Shown here: positions 56,118 through 64,000 of the stretch, one piece after another
Layout of the letters: every line of letters starts with the position of its first letter
Position numbering within the stretch: the stretch's first letter is position 1
From: CAIWHR01 sp963773195
Lineage (GTDB): Bacteria > Pseudomonadota > Gammaproteobacteria > Burkholderiales > Casimicrobiaceae
Length of the DNA stretch: 64,000 nucleotides
Assembly (NCBI GenBank): GCA_963773195.1
Contig: CAVZAE010000005.1
Location: forward strand, 744,001 to 808,000
Direction of reading: 5' to 3'
Translations under genes and position numbers: made by a program
The notes under the pieces: model-generated
What the model saw: only the letters and a program-made list of their open reading frames with translations
What the model was told of the DNA's origin: nothing
The model's database searches: none

Positions 56118-57623
56118 ATGCGCGATGCGTCCATCGCCGAGCTCTCGGCGGCGCTTCGCGCGAAGCGCCTGTCCGCGGTCGAGCTCACGCAGGACACGCT
56201 CGCCCGGATCGCCCGCCACAATCCGGCGCTGAACGCCTTTGTCACTGTCGACGCGGAGGGCGCACTCGCGACCGCGAAGGCCGCCGACGCCACGCTCGCC
56301 AAGGGTGAAGGCGGGCCGCTGACCGGCATCCCGATCGCACACAAGGATGTGCTGATGACCGCCGGCCTGCGGACCACCTGCGGCTCACGGATGCTCGAGA
56401 GCTTCGTTGCCCCGTACGACGCATTCGTCGTCGAGCGCCTGAAGCGAGCCGGCTCCGTGCTGGTCGGCAAGACGAACATGGACGAGTTCGCGATGGGCTC
56501 GTCGAGCGAGAACTCGCATTTCGGACCGGTGAAGAATCCCTGGAACCTCGCCTGTGTTCCCGGCGGGAGCTCGGGCGGATCGGCGGCAGCGGTCGCCGCG
56601 CGGCTCATCCCGGGCGCGACGGGAACCGACACCGGCGGCTCGATCCGGCAGCCGGCCTCGCTGTCCGGCATCTGCGGTCTCAAGCCGACCTACGGCGTCT
56701 GCTCGCGGTACGGGCTGGTCGCGTTCGCGTCGAGCCTCGATACGCCGGGCGTGTTCGCGCGCACCGCGCTCGACTGCGCGCTCATGCTCAGCGCGATGGC
56801 CGGCCACGACACGCGCGACTCGACGTCGCTCGCGCGTCCGACGGAGGACTATGGACGGCATCTCGTGCCGGCGGCAGACCGCAAGCCACTCGCGGGCCTT
56901 CGCGTCGGGCTACCGAAGGAGTACTTCGGCGATGGCAGCCATCCGGAGGTCGCGGCCGCAATCGACGCCGCGGTCGCATCGTTGCGCGAGCTGGGCGCGA
57001 CGACCGTCGAGCTCACGCTGCCCAACGTCGGGCTGTCCGTCCCGGTCTACTATGTGATCGCGCCAGCCGAGGCCTCCTCGAACCTCTCGCGCTTCGACGG
57101 CGTCCGCTACGGCCACCGCGCCGCGAGGTACGCCGACCTCGGCGACATGTACCGAAAGACGCGGGCCGAGGGCTTTGGCCCCGAGGTGAAACGCCGGATC
57201 CTGGTCGGCACGTACGTGCTCTCGCATGGCTACTACGATGCCTACTACCTCAAGGCGCAGCAGGTGCGCCGCCTCATCGCCGATGATTTCCGCAACGCGT
57301 TCGAGCGCTGCGACGTGATCGTCGGCCCGACAGCGCCGTCGCCTGCATTCAAGCTCGGCGCCAAGACCGACGATCCCGTGCAGATGTACCTGAACGACAT
57401 CTTCACGATCGCCGCGAATCTGACTGGCATTCCGGCGATGTCGATTCCGTGCGGGTTCGATCGTGAGGGCTTGCCGATCGGCGTGCAGCTCCAGGGCAAT
57501 CATTTCGATGAAGCGCGACTCCTCGAGATCGCGCATCGGTTCCAGCAGGCGACCGACTGGCATCAAAGGATTCCCACGCTCGCTGAACGTGCGGGCCCGC
57601 TGCCCCATGAGGGGCCGACATGA
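56118..57623 (+). CDS. gatA: aspartyl/glutamyl-tRNA amidotransferase subunit A
   Basis: 501 residues. The amidase-signature triad is visible: Lys76 in IPIAHKDVL, cis-Ser151 in PGGSSGGSAAAV and nucleophile Ser175 in GTDTGGSIRQPA. LKPTYGVCSRYGLVAFASSLD and GNHFDEARLLEIAHRFQ complete the GatA pattern. It releases ammonia from glutamine for GatB. Its end overlaps gatB by four bases. Confidence 0.97.
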   Translation: MRDASIAELSAALRAKRLSAVELTQDTLARIARHNPALNAFVTVDAEGALATAKAADATLAKGEGGPLTGIPIAHKDVLMTAGLRTTCGSRMLESFVAPYDAFVVERLKRAGSVLVGKTNMDEFAMGSSSENSHFGPVKNPWNLACVPGGSSGGSAAAVAARLIPGATGTDTGGSIRQPASLSGICGLKPTYGVCSRYGLVAFASSLDTPGVFARTALDCALMLSAMAGHDTRDSTSLARPTEDYGRHLVPAADRKPLAGLRVGLPKEYFGDGSHPEVAAAIDAAVASLRELGATTVELTLPNVGLSVPVYYVIAPAEASSNLSRFDGVRYGHRAARYADLGDMYRKTRAEGFGPEVKRRILVGTYVLSHGYYDAYYLKAQQVRRLIADDFRNAFERCDVIVGPTAPSPAFKLGAKTDDPVQMYLNDIFTIAANLTGIPAMSIPCGFDREGLPIGVQLQGNHFDEARLLEIAHRFQQATDWHQRIPTLAERAGPLPHEGPT

Positions 57624-59059
57624 GCTGGGAAGTCGTCATCGGCCTCGAGACGCATGCGCAGCTCTCGACGGCAGCGAAGATCTTTTCGGGTGCAGCGACC
57701 GCGTTCGGCGCCGCACCCAACACGCAGGCCTCCGCGGTCGACATCGCGCTCCCGGGCATCCTGCCGGTGCTCAACAAAGGCGCGGTCGAGCGCGCCATCC
57801 GGTTCGGGCTTGCCGTCGGGGGCACCATCAACACCCGCAGCGTATTCGCACGCAAGAACTACTTCTATCCCGACCTCCCGAAGGGGTACCAGATTTCGCA
57901 GTACGAGATCCCCGTCGTGCAGGGCGGCTCGATCGCGATCGCCACCGCAGACGGCGAGAAACGCGTGCGCCTGACGCGCGCTCATCTCGAGGAAGATGCG
58001 GGCAAGAGCCTGCACGAGGACCTGCACGGGATGACAGGCATTGACCTGAATCGCGCGGGGACGCCGTTGCTCGAGATCGTGTCCGAGCCCGACATGTCGA
58101 GCTCGGAGGAAGCGGCGGCCTACGCCAGGGCGCTCCACACGCTCGTGCGCTGGATCGGCATCTGCGACGGCAACATGCAGGAAGGCAGCTTCCGCTGCGA
58201 CGCGAACGTCTCGGTGCGGCGCCCTGGCGCACCCCTCGGCACGCGCTGCGAGATCAAGAACCTGAACAGTTTCCGCTTCCTTCAGCACGCGATCGACTAC
58301 GAGGTCCGCCGCCAGGTCGCGCTGATCGAAGACGGCGGGAGCGTCGCGCAGGAGACGCGACTCTACGATCCCGATCGCGGCGAAACGCGCTCGATGCGAA
58401 GCAAGGAAGACGCGCACGACTACCGCTACTTCCCCGATCCTGACTTGCCTCCGCTGGTGATCGCCAACGATTGGATCGAACGCATCAAAGCCGAGCTGCC
58501 GGAATTGCCCGAAGCGATGAAGGCGCGCTTCGAAAGCGCGTACGGCCTCGGCGCCTACGACGCGACGATGCTCACGCAGTCGCGGGAAGCCGGCGCCTAC
58601 TTCGAGGGCACCGTACGGGCTTTTGGGGGCGAGCCAAAGACCGTCGCGAACTGGATGCTGGGCGAGGTGGCGGCGAGGCTCAACGAGGACGAAATCGATA
58701 TTGTGGTTGCCCCGGTCAAGCCGCAGGACCTTGCGGGATTGCTGAAGCGCGTCGAAGACGGCACGATTTCCGGCAAAGCCGCGAAGGACGTGTTCGACGC
58801 GATGTGGGCAGGCGAAGCAAGCGGGGCAAATGCGGCCGACGCGATCATCGCGAAGAAGGGGCTGCAGCAGATCTCCGACGCCGGGGCGATCGAGAAGCTC
58901 GTCAGCGATGCTCTCGCCGCCCATCCGGCGATCGTCGCCGAATTCCGCGCCGGCAAGGGAAAGGCGTTCAACTCGCTCGTCGGCAAGGTAATGGCAGCTT
59001 CGAAGGGCAGGGCCAACCCCGCGCAGGTCAACGCCATCCTGAAGGCGAAGCTGGGATGA
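57620..59059 (+). CDS. gatB: aspartyl/glutamyl-tRNA amidotransferase subunit B
   Basis: 479 residues: WEVVIGLETHAQLSTAAKIFSG, NYFYPDLPKGYQISQYEIP, HEDLHGMTGIDLNRAGTPLLEIVSEPDM, EIKNLNSFRFLQHAIDYE and the C-terminal YqeY-like tail (FRAGKGKAFNSLVGKVM). It phosphorylates and amidates the mischarged tRNA. Overlaps gatA (ATGA), consistent with coupled translation. Confidence 0.97.
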   Translation: MSWEVVIGLETHAQLSTAAKIFSGAATAFGAAPNTQASAVDIALPGILPVLNKGAVERAIRFGLAVGGTINTRSVFARKNYFYPDLPKGYQISQYEIPVVQGGSIAIATADGEKRVRLTRAHLEEDAGKSLHEDLHGMTGIDLNRAGTPLLEIVSEPDMSSSEEAAAYARALHTLVRWIGICDGNMQEGSFRCDANVSVRRPGAPLGTRCEIKNLNSFRFLQHAIDYEVRRQVALIEDGGSVAQETRLYDPDRGETRSMRSKEDAHDYRYFPDPDLPPLVIANDWIERIKAELPELPEAMKARFESAYGLGAYDATMLTQSREAGAYFEGTVRAFGGEPKTVANWMLGEVAARLNEDEIDIVVAPVKPQDLAGLLKRVEDGTISGKAAKDVFDAMWAGEASGANAADAIIAKKGLQQISDAGAIEKLVSDALAAHPAIVAEFRAGKGKAFNSLVGKVMAASKGRANPAQVNAILKAKLG

Positions 59060-59517
59060 TGATGGGTCGCATGTTGCGGATCGTTGCGGTCGCGGGCGGA
59101 TGGGCTCTCGCCGGTTGCGTCAGCACGGCACCGTCCTCGTCCGAGATCTCCGAAGCGGATCGCAACCAGATCCAGGCGGCGCTGAACGCGTCGGTCAACG
59201 GCTGGAACGAAGGCAGTCTCGCCAAGCACCTTTCGCTCTACGATCCCGCCGTCACGATGATGACGCGCGAAGGACCGCGCCCCGGCTTAGCCCCGATCGA
59301 GGAGTCGTTCCGCAAGACCTATTTCGTCGGCGCCCAGCCGAAGCAGAACCTGCGCATGGAGCGTGTCGCCATCCGTGCGCTATCGTCCGATTCGGCGCTG
59401 ATGACGGGCCGTTTCATCCTCGAAGGCGGCGGGCTCCCCGAGCAGTCGGGGTGGTTCACGCTCGTGTGGGTGCGCACGGCGGCCGGCTGGAAAGTGGTAC
59501 ACGACCACACGAGCTAG
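59056..59517 (+). CDS. lipoprotein with DUF4440/SnoaL-like domain
   Basis: The frame starts at ATG 59056 inside the gatB stop; later ATGs at 59059 and 59071 are also possible. MLRIVAVAGGWALAGC ends in a clear lipobox LAGC. The domain RNQIQAALNASVNGWNEGSLAKHLSLYDPAVTMM, MTGRFILEGGGLPEQSGWFTLVWVRTAAGWKVVHDHTS is NTF2-like. Likely a periplasmic lipoprotein of unknown function; it may be cotranscribed with gatCAB. Confidence 0.8.
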   Translation: MMMGRMLRIVAVAGGWALAGCVSTAPSSSEISEADRNQIQAALNASVNGWNEGSLAKHLSLYDPAVTMMTREGPRPGLAPIEESFRKTYFVGAQPKQNLRMERVAIRALSSDSALMTGRFILEGGGLPEQSGWFTLVWVRTAAGWKVVHDHTS

Positions 59518-59556
59518 CAGCGGCTCGTGCCGCGGTCTCCCGCCGAATCGTGATCG

Positions 59557-61221
59557 TTAATGCATCAACGGCTTGTACCGCGGTCGGTGCGGGCGCGCAC
59601 CCTCCTCGCCCAAGCGCCTGATCTTGTCGTTCTCGTACTCGCGATAGTTGCCCTCGAAGAACACCCAGTTCGAGTCGTCCTCGGCAGCGAGGATGTGCGT
59701 TGCGATGCGATCGAGGAACCAGCGGTCGTGCGAGATCACCATCACGCTGCCGGCGAATTCGAGCAGAGCTTCCTCGAGCGCCCGGAGTGTCTCGATGTCG
59801 AGGTCGTTCGACGGCTCGTCCAAGAGCAACACGTTGCCGCCCTCGAGCAGCGTCGCCGCGAGATGCAACCTGCCGCGCTCGCCGCCCGAAAGCTGGCCCA
59901 CGTTCTTCTGCTGGTCGGGTCCCTTGAAGTTGAAGCGGCCGAGGTACGCGCGCGAGGGCATCTCGAAGCGCCCGACGGTCAGGATGTCCTGGCCGTTGCT
60001 GATCGCTTCCCACGCCGTCTTGTCGTTCGGCAGCGATTCCCGCGTCTGGTCTACGACGGCGAGCTGCGCCGTGTGGCCGATGACGACCGCGCCCGAATCC
60101 GGCTTCTCTTTCCCGGTGATGAGCTTGAACAGCGTTGTCTTGCCCGCGCCATTCGGCCCGATCACCCCAACGATGGCACCCGGCGGTACCCTGAACGAGA
60201 GGTCGTCGATCAACACGCGATCGCCGTAGCCTTTTGACACCTTCTTGAATTCAATCACCTCGTTGCCAAGCCGCTCCGCGACCGGGATGAAGATCTCGGA
60301 GGTCTCGTTGCGCTGCTGGTGCTCATAGGACGCGAGTTCGTTGAAGCGGGCGATGCGCGCCTTGCTCTTCGCCTGCCGGCCCTTCGCGTTCTGCCGCACC
60401 CACTCGAGCTCCTGTTTCATCGCCTTGATGCGCGCCGCCTCCTGCTTCGATTCGACCTCGAGTCGCTGTTCCTTCTGCTCGAGCCAGGAGCTGTAGTTGC
60501 CCTTCCAGGGGATCCCGTAGCCTCGGTCGAGCTCGAGGATCCACTCGGCGGCGTTGTCGAGGAAGTAGCGGTCGTGCGTCACCGCAACGACGGTGCCCGG
60601 AAACTTCTGCAGGAACTGCTCGAGCCAGTCGACGCTCTCGGCATCGAGGTGATTCGTCGGCTCGTCGAGCAGCAGCATATCGGGCTTCGAGAGGAGCAGC
60701 CGGCACAACGCGACGCGGCGCTTTTCGCCGCCCGAGAGCATCGCAATCTTCGCATCCCACGGCGGGAGGCGCAGCGCGTCGGCGGCGATCTCCATCTGCA
60801 CGCCCGAGCCGGCACCCGACGCCGCGATGATCGCCTCGAGCTTTGCTTGCTCGGCAGCGAGCGCGTCGAAGTCGGCGCCCTCTTCCGCGTACTCCGCGTA
60901 GACCTCGTCGAGGCGCTTTTGCGCGCCGAGCACATCGCTCATGCCTTCTTGCACGGCCTGCCGTACCGTCTGCGCCGGATCGAGCGCCGGCTCCTGCGGC
61001 AGGAAGCCGATCTTGAGGCCCGGCATCGGCACCGCCTCCCCTTCGATCTCGCGGTCGACACCCGCCATGATCCGGAGGAGCGTTGACTTGCCCGCGCCGT
61101 TCAGTCCGAGCACGCCGATCTTGGCGCCGGGGAAGAACGACAGCGAGATGTCCTTCAGGATCTGCCGCTTGGGCGGGATCAGCTTGCCCACGCGGTTCAT
61201 CGTGTACACGTACTGCGCCAT
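59557..61221 (-). CDS. ettA: energy-dependent translational throttle protein EttA (ABC-F)
   Basis: 554 residues, two ATPase domains: GLNGAGKSTLLRIMAG, LSGGEKRRVALCRLLLSKPDMLLLDEPTNHLD and GPNGAGKTTLFKLITG, LSGGERGRLHLAATLLEGGNVLLLDEPSNDLD. Between them lie the EttA arm (YGIPWKGNYSSWLEQKEQRL) and linker (RQNAKGRQAKSKARIARFNELAS). It ends YKPLMH. It binds the ribosomal E site and gates elongation by the ATP/ADP ratio. Confidence 0.97.
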   Translation of the reverse strand: MAQYVYTMNRVGKLIPPKRQILKDISLSFFPGAKIGVLGLNGAGKSTLLRIMAGVDREIEGEAVPMPGLKIGFLPQEPALDPAQTVRQAVQEGMSDVLGAQKRLDEVYAEYAEEGADFDALAAEQAKLEAIIAASGAGSGVQMEIAADALRLPPWDAKIAMLSGGEKRRVALCRLLLSKPDMLLLDEPTNHLDAESVDWLEQFLQKFPGTVVAVTHDRYFLDNAAEWILELDRGYGIPWKGNYSSWLEQKEQRLEVESKQEAARIKAMKQELEWVRQNAKGRQAKSKARIARFNELASYEHQQRNETSEIFIPVAERLGNEVIEFKKVSKGYGDRVLIDDLSFRVPPGAIVGVIGPNGAGKTTLFKLITGKEKPDSGAVVIGHTAQLAVVDQTRESLPNDKTAWEAISNGQDILTVGRFEMPSRAYLGRFNFKGPDQQKNVGQLSGGERGRLHLAATLLEGGNVLLLDEPSNDLDIETLRALEEALLEFAGSVMVISHDRWFLDRIATHILAAEDDSNWVFFEGNYREYENDKIRRLGEEGARPHRPRYKPLMH

Positions 61222-61382
61222 GGCGATCCACTGCGATGCGAAAGGGCGCGATTATCGCAGGTAGCGCCGCGAGCGGCGAGCGACCCATCGTTAAGCCGAA
61301 TTGTCGGCCGCTTGCGCCGACTCGCGATTGCTCGCATCCCATGGCACTGCGCGCCGAGGGCCCCTGCTCGCCGCTCGCGGCG

Positions 61383-62154
61383 CTACTTCTTCTTGGCCGC
61401 GGTCTTGCCCGCCGGGGCGGGCGGCTCCGGCGGCGCCGGCAGCGCATTGACGTCGGCGAGCGCCGCCGCCTCTCCACCCTTCGCCGCCACCAATTCACGC
61501 CAGCGCCTCTTGTCGGCGTCGTATTTCGCGTTGACCGCGACCACTTCCTTCTGCCTGAGCGCGAGCAGATCTTGCTGCTTCACGAGCTCCTCATTGATGG
61601 AATCGAGCTCGCGTTCCATCGCCGCGGGCATCGGCTTGCTCGCGAACTCGGTCTTCTTCTTGCCTTCGAGCTCCGCCTTGCGCCGGGTGAGCTGGTCGGT
61701 GTACGCCTTCGACGACTGAACGGCGCTCTCGATCGTCCGCAGCGAGCGGTTCCGCGCGAGGTCGATCTCCCCTTCGGTCGTATACGAAGACAGGAGCGCG
61801 CGGTCGCGCTTCGCGGCCTCCTCCTGCTGCCGCGCGAGCGCCCGTTGCCGCGCGTCTTCTTCCTCCTTCGCGCGCCGCTGCTCGGGCGTGGGCGCCGGAT
61901 CTGTCTTCTTGACCGTCACGCCCTGCTTGTTGAGTTCGGCTGGTCCCCTTGTTGACCGCTTCGGGTGGCATGTGGTCGGTGTAGTGGACGACTCCCTTCT
62001 CGTCGACCCACTTGTACGTGGCGGCGCGGGCGAAGCCCGGGTGCGCGAGCAACGCGAGCGCCGTCAGCGCCGCCGCGGCGAGCATTCCCGTCGCCAGCCC
62101 TTCTGCGCCCGCATCCCGCTTTGTCCGAACCATCTGCTCCACTGCGCTCTCCAC
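61383..62154 (-). pseudogene. DUF4124 exported protein with one-base frameshift
   Basis: The first frame has a signal (MLAAAALTALALLAHPGFARA) and the DUF4124 start ATYKWVDEKGVVHYTDHMPPEAVNKG. After one extra base near 61940 the next frame continues AELNKQGVTVKKTDPAPTPE, a long coiled coil (RRAKEEEDARQRALARQQEEAAKRDRALLS) and a Pro/Ala/Lys tail. Together they are a normal DUF4124 protein of about 250 residues. It is either a frameshifted gene or has a sequence error. Confidence 0.8.
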
Positions 62155-62169
62155 CCTCTCTGCTCGGGC

Positions 62170-62811
62170 TCACCGCGTGCCGTATTGCTCGCGGTAGGCG
62201 CCGATCGCCGCACCATGCCCGGCGAGCTGCGGCTGCCCGGCGATGAACCCCATCAAGTCGTCGAGCGTTGCGACCGCTACGACGGGGATGCCGAATTCGT
62301 CCTGCAACTCACGCACGGCCGACTTGTCGCCGCGGCCCCGCTCCAACCGATCGAACGCGATCAAGATGCCTGCCGGGTCGGCACCATGCGCGCGGATGAG
62401 CTCGATCGCCTCGCGCTTGGCGCCGCCGTCGGTGATCACGTCGTCGACAATCAGAACGCGCCCCTTGAGGGGTGCGCCGACGATCGTGCCGCCTTCGCCG
62501 TGATCCTTGGCCTCTTTCCGATTGAAGCTGAACGGCAAATTGTGACCTTTTTCGGCAAGGGCGACCGCCGTCGCCGCCGCCAGGGTGATGCCCTTGTACG
62601 CCGGTCCGAACAGCTGGTCGCAGGCGAGGCCGGAGGCGAGCCATGCCTCCGCGTAATACCGTCCGAGCCGCCTCAGGCTTTCGCCGTCGGCAAAGAGCCC
62701 GGCATTGAAGAAATACGGACTGCGTCGCCCCGCCTTGGTTGTGAATTCCCCAAACCTTAGCACTCCACGTGCCAGCGCGAACGCGAGGAATTCCTGCCGG
62801 AAATCAGACAT
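62170..62811 (-). CDS. pyrE: orotate phosphoribosyltransferase
   Basis: 213 residues: FGEFTTKAGRRSPYFFNAGLF, LFGPAYKGITLAAATAVALAEKGHNLPFSFNRKEAKDHGEGG (the catalytic loop) and the PRPP motif VLIVDDVITDGGAKREAIELI. Start at MSDFRQEFL fits E. coli PyrE (213). It makes OMP from orotate and PRPP in pyrimidine synthesis. Divergent from the exonuclease gene. Confidence 0.97.
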   Translation of the reverse strand: MSDFRQEFLAFALARGVLRFGEFTTKAGRRSPYFFNAGLFADGESLRRLGRYYAEAWLASGLACDQLFGPAYKGITLAAATAVALAEKGHNLPFSFNRKEAKDHGEGGTIVGAPLKGRVLIVDDVITDGGAKREAIELIRAHGADPAGILIAFDRLERGRGDKSAVRELQDEFGIPVVAVATLDDLMGFIAGQPQLAGHGAAIGAYREQYGTR

Positions 62812-62943
62812 CGCACCACCAGTTCTGTTTCTCGCAAGTATACGCGGCGCCCCGGGGCGGCCCGGTCGTTCGAGCGACGGCGGAGCCCGTCCGCTTGTGT
62901 AAACTTCGCTGGCGGCGATTTCATCGTCCATGGTCATCCACTC

Positions 62944-63720
62944 GTGCGAATCATCACGCTCAACGTCAACGGCATCCGCTCCGCCGAGCGCAGGGGACTC
63001 GCGCACTGGCTCGCGCGCGGCAACGCGTGGGATGTCGTGTGCGTGCAGGAGATCCGCGCGTCGCACGCCGACATCCCGCGCGCGCTGCGCGCTCCGCGCC
63101 GGGCGCATGCCGCCTTCCACCCGGCCGCACGCAGCGGCTACTCGGGTGTCGGGGTGTACTCGCGGACACCGCCGCGGATCCGGACCGGCTTCGGCAGCCA
63201 CGAGTTCGACGGCGAAGGTCGCTACATCGAAGCACACTTCGCGGAATTGACGGTGATCAGCGTCTATCTCCCCTCCGGCTCGAGCGGGGAGCACCGCCAG
63301 GCGTCGAAATTCCGTTTCCTCGCGGAATTCCTGCCGCACCTCGCGCGCCTCAAGCGCGGCGGCCGCGAAATCGTGCTGTGCGGCGACTGGAACATCGCGC
63401 ACCAGCCGATCGACCTCAGGAACTGGCGCAGCAACCAGAAGCACTCGGGCTTCCTGCCGCAAGAGCGCGATTGGCTCTCGCGCGTATTCGACGAGCTCGG
63501 TTTCGTCGACGTGTTTCGGCGCGTCGATCCCCGCCCCGACCAGTACACGTGGTGGTCGAACCGGGGTCAGGCCTGGGCGAAGAACGTCGGATGGCGGATC
63601 GACTACCAGATCGCGACGCCAGGGATCGCCGCGCGAGCGCACGCCGCCGCGATCTACAAGAAGCGACGCTTCTCGGACCACGCGCCGCTGATCATCGACT
63701 ACGACTACTCGCTCGCGTAG
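62944..63720 (+). CDS. xth: exodeoxyribonuclease III / AP endonuclease
   Basis: 258 residues from GTG 62944: MRIITLNVNGIRSAERRGLAHWL, VVCVQEIRA (catalytic Glu), GVGVYSRTPPR, VISVYLPSG, VLCGDWNIAH (Asp/Asn), WWSNRGQAWAKNVGWRIDYQIATP and FSDHAPLIIDYDY (His). These are all EEP-fold motifs of Xth/ExoA. It repairs abasic sites. It is adjacent to pyrE, as in many betaproteobacteria. Confidence 0.95.
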   Translation: MRIITLNVNGIRSAERRGLAHWLARGNAWDVVCVQEIRASHADIPRALRAPRRAHAAFHPAARSGYSGVGVYSRTPPRIRTGFGSHEFDGEGRYIEAHFAELTVISVYLPSGSSGEHRQASKFRFLAEFLPHLARLKRGGREIVLCGDWNIAHQPIDLRNWRSNQKHSGFLPQERDWLSRVFDELGFVDVFRRVDPRPDQYTWWSNRGQAWAKNVGWRIDYQIATPGIAARAHAAAIYKKRRFSDHAPLIIDYDYSLA

Positions 63721-63771
63721 CGCTGCTGCGCGGGCGACCTGCTCGCGACGCTTTACGTCCTGGAGCGGCCC

Positions 63772-64000
63772 TTGATCCGCATCTCGAATCTCACGCTCGC
63801 CCGCGGCGCAATGCGCCTGCTCGAAGGCGCCAATCTCACGGTGCACGCAGGGCACAAGGCGGGGCTCGTCGGGCCGAACGGTTGCGGCAAGTCGAGCTTG
63901 TTCGCGCTCCTGCGCGGCGAACTCCACGCCGATGCGGGCGACGTCGAGCTGCCCGCCGCCTGGACGATTGCCCATGTGGCGCAGGAGACGCCCGCGGTTG
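63772..64000 (+). CDS. yheS: ABC-F ATPase YheS, 3' end outside window
   Basis: From TTG 63772 the visible 76 codons read MIRISNLTLARGAMRLLEGANLTV, AGLVGPNGCGKSSLFALLRGEL (Walker A), HADAGDVELPAAWTIAHVAQETPAV. The last stretch (W-x-I/L-A-x-V-x-Q-E-T-P-A) is typical of YheS rather than Uup or EttA. ABC-F proteins act on stalled or slow ribosomes. Confidence 0.88.
   Translation, partial: MIRISNLTLARGAMRLLEGANLTVHAGHKAGLVGPNGCGKSSLFALLRGELHADAGDVELPAAWTIAHVAQETPAV

Noticed and set aside
1..64000. tRNA, rRNA, CRISPR, prophage or transposase genes
   Set aside because: I looked for TPsiC-like GTTCRANYC contexts, spaced repeats, terminase/capsid motifs and DDE transposase motifs and saw none that hold up.

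Overview
The window is high-GC chromosomal DNA, most likely from a betaproteobacterium. The right end carries mreB-mreC-mreD-mrdA-mrdB facing away from gatC-gatA-gatB, followed by ettA, pyrE, an exonuclease III gene and yheS, which is an arrangement typical of that class. No rRNA, tRNA, CRISPR array, prophage, transposase or integron integrase was recognised. The taxon is an inference from gene order and protein style.

Region 1 (1-11624) is an integron gene-cassette array without an integrase in view. About a dozen attC recombination sites (5' box GCCTAAC-like, 3' box GTTAGGC-like, inverted arms between) separate mostly single-gene, same-strand cassettes of visibly lower GC than the rest. Cargo: a rifampin ADP-ribosyltransferase (arr) cut by the window edge, DUF1330, VOC proteins, a Cys-repeat secreted protein, a DJ-1/PfpI hydrolase, a GNAT, small membrane proteins, an M1 aminopeptidase plus GFA protein, an SRPBCC protein and a DUF4440 protein. 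Two cassettes (DUF1801, cupin) are frameshifted. attC sites decay toward the right end, which ends in a collapsed site and a half-site.

Region 2 (11.6-47 kb) is a dense run of short genes, mostly on the plus strand: GFA-like zinc proteins, GNATs, VOC, cupins, DUF1801, DUF1330, RidA, tautomerase, methyltransferases and an AAC(6')-type acetyltransferase. These are the families seen in the cassettes, but without recognisable attC sites. Larger units are a DUF899 gene with a divergent HTH regulator, a YtrA-type GntR/ABC transporter operon with a visible operator, and a thiamine-diphosphate enzyme plus acyl-CoA ligase pair. Several deletion remnants are present: a VOC-rhodanese chimera, an M20 peptidase reduced to its two ends, a truncated substrate-binding protein and a regulator C-terminus.

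Region 3 (47-64 kb) is conserved housekeeping: a FabH-like ketoacyl synthase, an exported amidohydrolase, the rod-shape/elongasome operon, the GatCAB amidotransferase, EttA, PyrE, exonuclease III and the start of YheS.

Single-base frame disruptions occur in six loci spread over all regions, once in a G-run. They may be real decay or indel errors in the assembly, and the sequence alone cannot decide.
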